Of a DNA stretch of 40,805 nucleotides, positions 24,512 through 30,104 are shown in pieces (positions within the stretch are counted from its first letter, which is position 1; each line of letters starts with the position of its first letter). A model generated the notes under the pieces. The model saw only the letters and a list, made by a program, of their open reading frames with translations. It had not been told where the DNA came from and ran no database searches. This DNA comes from a virus. A program made the position numbers and the translations under genes. The stretch spans positions 1 through 40,805 of IMG/VR virus record IMGVR_UViG_3300008627_000017, one strand, 5' to 3'.

Positions 24512-25792
24512 ATGATTAAAAAGCTATTATTAATAATATTATGTAATACATATTTGTTTGGTCAAGGATTAGGAGGCGCCTTTTCTAACTTTTTTAAGTA
24601 TTCTACTGCTTATGCGGGATTTAATTTATCTTCACCTAAATTTGAAGATGATAGATACAGATTACAATTAATAGATCCGGAAACAGGATTAGAGAATTTT
24701 TTAAATGGTGAAGTAATTGTAGTAAAAGATGAACGAGAACTTGAACCAGATTTTGATTTAGGTTTTGGACTTCGTAAGATTGGTAGATTTCAATACGAAC
24801 CTAAACGGGGCGTGAAAAATGCTGGCGTTGGGGGTGATTGGTATAAAGGTGATGAAACAAGTTTTAATGAAGCAGCAACAACCGGTAGAGTGAGAGGTTG
24901 GGAGTATTTATTAAAGTATTCCACTAATCGTAGATGGGATGAAAAGTTTGTATCACAAGAATATTTTTTAAGATATCTTGGTGATTGGTTTATTGCTAAA
25001 GTAAAATATGCCGACTTTGAGATGGAAGATATTACATATTCTCAAAGTGATTTTCGATTTAGAAAAGAAATTGAACTTGAAGATGCAAGTTTAAACTTTT
25101 CTATAGGTATTGGAACTCGTAATCATCCAGTTTATGGATTTACACCAACTGTAATTGATTCGTCTTGGTATACTGGTTCTTGGTGGGATTTCGCAGAAGA
25201 GGAATTTGGTGTAGATGATAGGTCATATAGTATTGATTATGACGGAGATGGTAGTCCAGATGGAATAGTTTTGGGTATATATGATAATGGAACTGGTGAA
25301 TCTGTTGGATATGTTGGATATGATTGGAGATGGTTTGATGCTGATGGTAATTTAATGGCGATGACAGACAGAGAATTTTATAAATATCATTTCCCAAGAT
25401 TATTGGAAGATTGGTTTGAAGAACAAACAAAAGCATTAGGTAATCAAATGGAAGTTTCATTATCTCTTGGGGTGGATTATTATAAATATACTGAAGATCA
25501 ATGGTATCATATTTGGGCAAGTATATTTCCATATCATTATGGATTGAATAAATGGTCATACCATAATGCCATTCGTTTCCAAGAGTATGAAGGAGAAGAT
25601 AAAGAACTACAAGATTTCAAATTTGAGGACAGGGGATTTGGCCAATGGATTGATTATGATTTAGGAGCTATTATAGGATTTAAGTTACAAAATAATTTGG
25701 GATTTTATACAGAAGGTAAATATTTGAATTATTGGAATAGACCCTCATATGAATTAAAAGTAGGTTTGAATTATCAGTTTGTTGGATTTTAA
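24512..25792 (+). CDS. Phage-encoded outer-membrane beta-barrel protein
   Basis: 426 residues. The Sec signal peptide is MIKKLLLIILCNTYLFGQ. The mature part is rich in alternating aromatic strands (YFLRYLGDWFIAKVKYADFE, ASLNFSIGIGTRN, NNLGFYTEGKYLNYW) and ends in a barrel-closing strand ELKVGLNYQFVGF with terminal Phe. A Ca-binding loop of the TSP3/dockerin type, DYDGDGSPDG, lies around residue 243. Three extended Trp/Tyr-rich segments look like surface loops. The product would sit in the host outer membrane, where it could block superinfection, alter receptors or aid uptake or lysis (inference). It heads the cassette containing the cysteine peptide and H-NOX. Confidence 0.65.
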   Translation: MIKKLLLIILCNTYLFGQGLGGAFSNFFKYSTAYAGFNLSSPKFEDDRYRLQLIDPETGLENFLNGEVIVVKDERELEPDFDLGFGLRKIGRFQYEPKRGVKNAGVGGDWYKGDETSFNEAATTGRVRGWEYLLKYSTNRRWDEKFVSQEYFLRYLGDWFIAKVKYADFEMEDITYSQSDFRFRKEIELEDASLNFSIGIGTRNHPVYGFTPTVIDSSWYTGSWWDFAEEEFGVDDRSYSIDYDGDGSPDGIVLGIYDNGTGESVGYVGYDWRWFDADGNLMAMTDREFYKYHFPRLLEDWFEEQTKALGNQMEVSLSLGVDYYKYTEDQWYHIWASIFPYHYGLNKWSYHNAIRFQEYEGEDKELQDFKFEDRGFGQWIDYDLGAIIGFKLQNNLGFYTEGKYLNYWNRPSYELKVGLNYQFVGF

Positions 25793-25805
25793 TTAGGAGA
25801 AAACA

Positions 25806-25874
25806 ATGTTAAAAGCATGTGAAAATCCGAATTGTAAATGTGAAAATTGCAATTGTAAAAATTGTAATTGTTAA
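25806..25874 (+). CDS. 22-residue cysteine-rich metallothionein-like peptide
   Basis: ATG to TAA, with ribosome binding site TTAGGAG 7 nt upstream, 13 nt after the barrel gene and 13 nt before H-NOX. After MLKA the chain is CENPNCKCENCNCKNCNC. Eight of its 18 residues are Cys, in CxC and CxxC spacings with Asn/Lys/Glu between. This pattern suits thiolate metal binding (Cu, Zn or Fe) or an iron-sulfur/NO trap. It lacks a signal peptide, so it is cytosolic. Too short for family assignment, but the strong ribosome binding site and non-overlapping position argue for expression. Confidence 0.65.
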   Translation: MLKACENPNCKCENCNCKNCNC

Positions 25875-25887
25875 TTAGGGAAATACA

Positions 25888-26436
25888 ATGTATGGTATGA
25901 TAAATAAGGCAATTAGAACCTTAGTTATACGAGAAGCAGGAGAAGAGGTTTGGAATCAAGTACTTGAAACTTCTGGAATAGGCGAAGATGTATATGAGGA
26001 TTTAGATGCTTATGATGATGGGATAACATTCTCATTAGTTGGAGCAGTTTCAGAAACATTAGGAATTCCAGCAGGAGATGTATTAGAAATGTTCGGTGTT
26101 TATTGGGCAACAGATGTTGCACCAAAAGGATACGGAGAATATTTCAACGCGTTTGGTAATGACTTTAAAAGTTTTGTGGCAGGATTAGATGAGATGCATG
26201 TACGAATTACAAAAATGTTACCAAGTTTAGTTCCACCTGCATTCAGTATAGAAGAATTGGGAGAAGATCATTTTAAGATACATTATGTATCACAGAGAGA
26301 TGGTTTGGCTCCATTAGCAGTTGGTATGTTAAAGGGAGTGGCTCAACACTTTGGTGGTGAGGCAGACATATCTCAATTAGAATATAAAGGTACTGATGAT
26401 CACGATGTGTTCGAGGTACGATTTAAAGAGAAATAA
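25888..26436 (+). CDS. H-NOX (heme nitric oxide/oxygen binding) domain protein
   Basis: 182 residues, a complete stand-alone H-NOX. The N-terminus MYGMINKAIRTLVIREAGEE is the family start. Then come DAYDDGITFSLVGAVSETLG and EMFGVYWA, the proximal heme ligand H104 in LDEMHVRITKMLPSLVPPAF with the conserved Pro pair, and the heme-propionate motif Y133-V-S135-Q-R137. The end DVFEVRF is also typical. Known bacterial H-NOX proteins bind ferrous heme, sense NO and control adjacent histidine kinases or c-di-GMP enzymes. The residue matching the O2-stabilising distal Tyr140 of Thermoanaerobacter appears to be Pro142, so NO selectivity is predicted. The downstream gene, three bases on, carries an MshEN domain. 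Confidence 0.9.
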   Translation: MYGMINKAIRTLVIREAGEEVWNQVLETSGIGEDVYEDLDAYDDGITFSLVGAVSETLGIPAGDVLEMFGVYWATDVAPKGYGEYFNAFGNDFKSFVAGLDEMHVRITKMLPSLVPPAFSIEELGEDHFKIHYVSQRDGLAPLAVGMLKGVAQHFGGEADISQLEYKGTDDHDVFEVRFKEK

Positions 26437-26438
26437 TA

Positions 26439-27101
26439 ATGAACGGAAAAAAGTTAGGTGAATTGTTATTACATGGAGATGTTTTAACTAAAAGACAACT
26501 TAATAAAGCTATTGCTATGCAACAAGCAGGTGATGATAGAAAGTTGGGTGAAATTTTAGTTGAATTGGGATATATAACTGTAGATGATATTACTGATGTT
26601 ATGATGCAACAGGCATCTAAAGCACAGGAAGTAGTAGAAAAAGGAAAAAGGGATTTTGTATTACAACAACAAATTCTTAAACAGAAAACAAAACCAAAAG
26701 TAACTACACCAGCTTCAGTTACACCAGCTCCAACTAAGAAAAACGAACCAATAGATTTGAGTGAAGATGCGGTAATGAAAACAAAGTTTGCATTAGATGT
26801 TAAAACTATGATTAGTGCAGCAGTTGGTATTGCAACACTTGTTGGTTTCTATTATATGATGATGGGTGAAATACAAGAAGCAAAAGAACTTCCAAATTTG
26901 GAAAGTTTATATCAAGAAGAATATCCATCAAGACCAGAGGGTTATAATTGGCCAAGGTCTTACGAACAATATAAAGATAATGTCGAAGGTTTACAAGATG
27001 AAATGGATGATGCTTACGGAAGAATAGAAGAACTTGAAGAACTTATTAAGGAATTACAAAACGACATTAAATCACTTGAACGAAGAAAGAGGGATAAATA
27101 G
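26439..27101 (+). CDS. MshEN (PilB/MshE N-terminal, c-di-GMP-binding type) membrane-anchored coiled-coil protein
   Basis: 220 residues. Two tandem MshEN motifs: KLGELLLHGDVLTKRQLNKA to Q28, and KLGEILVELGYITVDDITDV to Q58. They match the RLGxxLxxxG...L...Q motif that binds c-di-GMP in MshE. Motif 1 is one residue short and both have Lys for the first Arg. A Pro/Thr/Lys linker (82-103), one transmembrane helix (about 122-142) and a C-terminal coiled coil (183-217) follow. There is no ATPase domain, so it is not a pilus motor. The next-door H-NOX suggests an NO-to-c-di-GMP or membrane signalling pair (inference). It might also be a spanin-like or virion membrane factor. Confidence 0.65.
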   Translation: MNGKKLGELLLHGDVLTKRQLNKAIAMQQAGDDRKLGEILVELGYITVDDITDVMMQQASKAQEVVEKGKRDFVLQQQILKQKTKPKVTTPASVTPAPTKKNEPIDLSEDAVMKTKFALDVKTMISAAVGIATLVGFYYMMMGEIQEAKELPNLESLYQEEYPSRPEGYNWPRSYEQYKDNVEGLQDEMDDAYGRIEELEELIKELQNDIKSLERRKRDK

Positions 27102-27103
27102 TT

Positions 27104-27544
27104 ATGAATAGGTCAAAATTAATTAAGTTGAGTTTTAAATTACTATGTATTATGGGATTGGCATTTATATTATGTGGAAATGTTGTAAATGGTCAAGACA
27201 GAAAACCAAAGGTAGAGATTATCAATGATGATAACTTTAAGAAAAAAGTGGCAAAGGGATTTGTTCTTATTAAATTTACAGCTCCATATCAAATGAAAAA
27301 ACTTGATAATAAATTATTTGATGGTGTAAAGGGATTTGAAGGATGTGTTATTTATATAGTTGACCATTCAGAAGTTAAAAAAGTAGTTAAGAAACTTAGA
27401 ATACGAAATTATCCATCAATTGCGTTATTCCATAATGGAAAAAAGAAAGAAGTTTGGAAGGCAGATATGGATGGTGTTGTGGATGTTAATAATAAAGAAA
27501 TTAAAAAGGCAATATCAGATGCAATGGCAGGAGATGTATTCTAA
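27104..27544 (+). CDS. Exported thioredoxin-fold protein lacking CXXC
   Basis: 146 residues. The signal peptide or anchor is residues 1-31 (FKLLCIMGLAFILCGNVVNG). FVLIKFTAPYQMKKLDNKLF occupies the place of the thioredoxin active-site strand, with APYQMKK where WCxxC is expected. The cis-Pro strand NYPSIALFHNGKK is intact. The fold therefore seems kept, the redox site lost. It would act in the periplasm as a binding or chaperone-like module. FILC-G is not a good lipobox. It overlaps the next gene by one base and follows the MshEN gene by two nt. Confidence 0.6.
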   Translation: MNRSKLIKLSFKLLCIMGLAFILCGNVVNGQDRKPKVEIINDDNFKKKVAKGFVLIKFTAPYQMKKLDNKLFDGVKGFEGCVIYIVDHSEVKKVVKKLRIRNYPSIALFHNGKKKEVWKADMDGVVDVNNKEIKKAISDAMAGDVF

Positions 27545-27873
27545 TGCCAAAAGGTGATTGTTATGAAGCAAATGGTAGAATTGTAATGCAGAAAATGTCT
27601 GCTCCTGATGAAAAGAAGTGGAAACTTTGTCATGGTGTAGGAATATTACAATCAGATGGAAAACCATTTGGACACGCCTGGGTAGAACATGGTAGTAGGT
27701 GTATTGACCAAAGTAATGGACAAGATATAAATTTTCCAAAAAAATTATATTATGCATTAGGCAACTTTCCAGTTAAAGGATATAAGATTTATAAATATAC
27801 ACCAGAACAAACAGGATTGGCTATGGTAAGAAATCAACATTGGGGGCCGTGGGATTCAAAACCACCAAGATAA
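27544..27873 (+). CDS. Conserved phage protein with Cys/His (papain-like?) motif
   Basis: 109 residues. An N-terminal GDCYEANGRIVM, a central FGHAWVEHGSRCIDQSNGQD and then KKLYYALGNF give a Cys...His...Asp/Asn order typical of papain/transglutaminase-like folds: Cys after GD, HAWVE, then a polar D/N. I recall similar short proteins in other phages, annotated only as hypothetical. Catalysis is not shown. The TAATG overlap links it to the thioredoxin-fold gene. Confidence 0.5.
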   Translation: MPKGDCYEANGRIVMQKMSAPDEKKWKLCHGVGILQSDGKPFGHAWVEHGSRCIDQSNGQDINFPKKLYYALGNFPVKGYKIYKYTPEQTGLAMVRNQHWGPWDSKPPR

Positions 27874-27876
27874 ATT

Positions 27877-28020
27877 ATGTTAAAACATTTAAAAGAAACA
27901 GATTCTGGATATTTTGAACATTGGTGGAGAGCTATAAGAATAAGTGGTGCACTATTTATTCACGCGTTCTTACCAGATGTATTGAGTGATTACGCGAGTA
28001 AAGAGATATGTGATGATTAA
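27877..28020 (+). CDS. DUF6356-like small protein
   Basis: 47 residues: MLKHLKETDSGYFEHWWRAI, then RISGALFIHAFLPDVLSDYA and SKEICDD. This is the pattern I associate with DUF6356 (MLKHLKET--YFEHW-HA--I---L--HA--P--L--YAS), common in marine phages. One hydrophobic amphipathic helix; the function is unknown. Its end overlaps the ADP-ribosyltransferase start by 8 nt. Confidence 0.6.
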   Translation: MLKHLKETDSGYFEHWWRAIRISGALFIHAFLPDVLSDYASKEICDD

Positions 28021-28558
28021 ATTAAAATCTCTAATAGTAGAAAATTTAGATTCTGAAATAGAAATGCTTAAAAAGTATATGAAGGCAGGTGGTGAAAGAA
28101 CCACTAAAATAGATTCTACTATTAAATCTTTGTATTCAAAAAAACCTAAATACCCAAAAGAATTAAAACCGATTAGTGGCGAAGTGTATAGGGGAACGGC
28201 TATATCTAAAAAAGATTTAAAAAAACTAAAAATAGTTAAACGAGATGACGCATGGTTGTTTCTAAAAATGAAGTATAAGTCAAGACGACCAGTACAATCA
28301 TTTACATATAATTTTGATTTAGCTCAAAAGTTTGCTAAATATAATGCTAAACCTGATTATCCAGAATCAATTATTATTGCTAAAATAGATAATAGTTTTG
28401 TTGGAAATTACAAGTGGTTGAGTAAAATAGGGAAAGAAGTTGGATTAAAAAGAAATGAAAAAGAAGTATTTCATGTGGGTAATACTATGAATGCAATAGT
28501 CAGAGTAAATGCTTTGTCCTTATATGGATTGTTTTGGAAAAAGGAGTTGGGAATATGA
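28013..28558 (+). CDS. ADP-ribosyltransferase (R-S-E class) with capsid-targeting-like N-terminus
   Basis: 181 residues from ATG 28013. The in-frame upstream start at 27986 adds only nine residues and breaks the shared N-terminus. The tag MIKLKSLIVE ends with an I-x-E prohead-protease-type site. The catalytic pattern of arginine-type mono-ADP-ribosyltransferases is visible: R60 in VYRGTAI, S96-F-T98 in VQSFTYNFDLAQKFA, and E149-x-E151 in RNEKEVFHVGN. T4 Alt is likewise a head-packaged ADP-ribosyltransferase injected with DNA to modify host RNA polymerase. This protein may do the same job by convergent architecture (inference). ATGA overlap with the next gene. Confidence 0.75.
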   Translation: MIKLKSLIVENLDSEIEMLKKYMKAGGERTTKIDSTIKSLYSKKPKYPKELKPISGEVYRGTAISKKDLKKLKIVKRDDAWLFLKMKYKSRRPVQSFTYNFDLAQKFAKYNAKPDYPESIIIAKIDNSFVGNYKWLSKIGKEVGLKRNEKEVFHVGNTMNAIVRVNALSLYGLFWKKELGI

Positions 28559-28749
28559 TTAAATTAAAAGAATTATTAAATGAAGATAAAGATTCAAAAT
28601 TTTTAGAACAACAGTTATCCAGAGTAAATACTCAACTTTTTAAAATATTAAGTATGATAGATATTAATAGTGATACTAAAGCTACATTACAAGGTTGGAT
28701 GGTAGGTTTACATCGTGAGTTAAAAAGAAAGGGTTGGAAAGTAAAATGA
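28555..28749 (+). CDS. Small protein with MIKLKELLNE capsid-targeting-like tag
   Basis: 64 residues; ATGA overlaps on both sides and AAGGAG ahead of the ATG. The first ten residues MIKLKELLNE share the tag of the flanking ADP-ribosyltransferase and metallopeptidase. The rest (KFLEQQLSRVNTQLFKILSM, LQGWMVGLHRELKRKGWKVK) is helical and increasingly basic. It is a candidate head-packaged internal protein. No known domain. Confidence 0.55.
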   Translation: MIKLKELLNEDKDSKFLEQQLSRVNTQLFKILSMIDINSDTKATLQGWMVGLHRELKRKGWKVK

Positions 28750-28904
28750 AAACATTTCACGTAGATGAACCGAGTGAAATCGGAAAGAAAAAAGTTAGAG
28801 TATCACCAAAAGAGTTAAATATGGTAAAAGATGAATTGTCTGAAATAGTGTTGAGAAAAAAGATTAGAGAAATTATTCGTAAAGAAATAAGAGAGATATA
28901 TTAA
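28746..28904 (+). CDS. Small charged helical protein
   Basis: 52 residues, ATGA overlap with the preceding gene. The second half (LSEIVLRKKIREIIRKEIRE) is a highly charged amphipathic helix with EI/KKIRE heptads. It is similar in character to the N-terminal helix of the protein at 9863. It probably mediates oligomerisation or membrane/DNA contact. No family recognised. Confidence 0.45.
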   Translation: MKTFHVDEPSEIGKKKVRVSPKELNMVKDELSEIVLRKKIREIIRKEIREIY

Positions 28905-28906
28905 TC

Positions 28907-29059
28907 ATGCCCAATAAATCAGCTAAAGATAGAAAACGAAAAAGAAGATTATTAAATAAAAAATGGTCTATTGAGGGTAGAACTGCAAAGCAACATAAAA
29001 GGTGGCTAAGCAAGCAATCTGAAAGTAACAATAAACCATTTATTTATAGATCTAGATAA
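28907..29059 (+). CDS. Small very basic protein
   Basis: 50 residues, starting two nt after the previous stop. KDRKRKRRLLNKKW and KQHKRWLSKQS make it strongly basic, suitable for nucleic-acid binding or head packaging with DNA. A TATTTATA octamer (29041-29048) lies in its last codons, 15 nt before the next ATG. No known domain. Confidence 0.45.
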   Translation: MPNKSAKDRKRKRRLLNKKWSIEGRTAKQHKRWLSKQSESNNKPFIYRSR

Positions 29060-29063
29060 TAAA

Positions 29064-29684
29064 ATGATTAAACTAAAAAATATATTAGGTGAAATTAGCA
29101 ATGCGGATAATGCCCGAGGAACAAAAGGATATACAGGCTTTCTTCCATCTGAGCTTTGGGATACATATATGAGAAAACTACAAAAATCAATAAAAAACAC
29201 AACAGGATATACCATTGTTGGATTGGAGGATTTACCGCCCGATACAATAAAAAAGACCGATAATCCAATAAATCAAAGTGATGTAGATGATAAGAATATT
29301 TCTGAAATTATTAAATTAAAAGATTTATTATTTGAGCGCATTGATTATGAAGATACTGCAAAACAGATTATAAAATCATATAAATTAAAATCTAAAGTTA
29401 AAATTAAATCAGGAAAAACAAAAGCTGATTATGATTGGATTAATGATATAATTAATTTAAGACCAAGTTATTCTACTATAAAAGATTTTTTAATGACAGT
29501 ATTACATGAAATACACCATGCATTACAAAGAAAGAAAATGGGTGCTAAAAAGTATGAAAAGGAGTATCAACAGGCTGGTGATGTGGCTGCTAATCAAGGA
29601 AAGGATTTCCATGATGATAATAGGTTTGAAGAAGCTGCTGAACGATGGGCTAAATCCCAATTATCTAAATGGAATAAAAAATAA
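29064..29684 (+). CDS. HExxH metallopeptidase with duplicated capsid-targeting-like tags
   Basis: 206 residues. The N-terminal tag is MIKLKNILGE, with a second, nearly identical copy inside the chain at residues 82-91 (IIKLKDLLFE). Residues 11-80 form a short polar domain. Residues about 92-206 hold the peptidase: TVLHEIHHALQ gives H148-E149-x-x-H152, and FEEAAERWA (188-196) offers a glutamate third ligand, as in gluzincins. Cleavage after E10 and E91 by a gp21-like protease would release two pieces (inference). It looks like a fusion of two tagged proteins. A head-packaged protease could act on host proteins after injection. Confidence 0.65.
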   Translation: MIKLKNILGEISNADNARGTKGYTGFLPSELWDTYMRKLQKSIKNTTGYTIVGLEDLPPDTIKKTDNPINQSDVDDKNISEIIKLKDLLFERIDYEDTAKQIIKSYKLKSKVKIKSGKTKADYDWINDIINLRPSYSTIKDFLMTVLHEIHHALQRKKMGAKKYEKEYQQAGDVAANQGKDFHDDNRFEEAAERWAKSQLSKWNKK

Positions 29685-29711
29685 GTTTATTTGAGTTATA
29701 AAATTGATAGT

Positions 29712-29719
29712 TATAAATA
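29712..29719 (+). promoter_or_regulatory. TATAAATA late-promoter candidate
   Basis: A perfect T4-type late box, 34 nt before the ATG at 29754, in a 69-nt gap at the start of the replication/recombination genes. Confidence 0.4.
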
Positions 29720-29753
29720 GTTATATTTTTTTAGTAATAGGAAATTAAGATAT

Positions 29754-30104
29754 ATGCTTACTCGAAGTGCTAAAAACAAGGGAAAACGACTTCAAAATAA
29801 GGTGAGAGACTTGTTATTGGAAGCATTTAAGGATGAGTTAGAAGAAGATGATATTCGTAGCGTTATGATGGGAGAGTCAGGGATGGATATCAAATATTCA
29901 CCTAAAGCTAAATCTCTTATTCCGTATGCAATTGAGTGTAAAAATCAAGAGCAGATTTCAATTTGGAGCGCTTTAGAACAGGCAGCAGAAAATTGTACTG
30001 ATGATATGACGCCAACTCTTATATTTAAGCGTAATAGAAGTAAAACATATGCAGTCATAGAATTAGATAAGTTTATAGAGTTAATACGTGAAAAATCAAA
30101 ATAA
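29754..30104 (+). CDS. PD-(D/E)XK nuclease (resolvase-like)
   Basis: 116 residues. The N-terminal helix KNKGKRLQNKVRDLLLEAFK contains the usual early polar residues. GESGMDIKYSP supplies D45 and YAIECKNQE supplies E61-x-K63, with SIWSALEQAAE and TPTLIFKRNRSKTYAVI completing the core. The pattern fits small Holliday-junction resolvase/VRR-type nucleases. Its location before primase and Mre11-Rad50 suggests a role in recombination-dependent replication. Confidence 0.65.
   Translation: MLTRSAKNKGKRLQNKVRDLLLEAFKDELEEDDIRSVMMGESGMDIKYSPKAKSLIPYAIECKNQEQISIWSALEQAAENCTDDMTPTLIFKRNRSKTYAVIELDKFIELIREKSK

Noticed and set aside
27104-27196. Lipoprotein signal on the thioredoxin-fold protein
   Set aside because: FILC-G lacks a small residue before Cys. 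An ordinary signal peptide or anchor ending near NGQ fits better.
27986-28012. Earlier in-frame start for the ADP-ribosyltransferase
   Set aside because: It adds nine residues before MIKLK, breaking the leader shared with two neighbours, and has no better ribosome binding site.
29506-29694. 62-residue + strand frame in the metallopeptidase gene
   Set aside because: It is an alternate frame of the HExxH region, with no ribosome binding site and no recognisable protein character.
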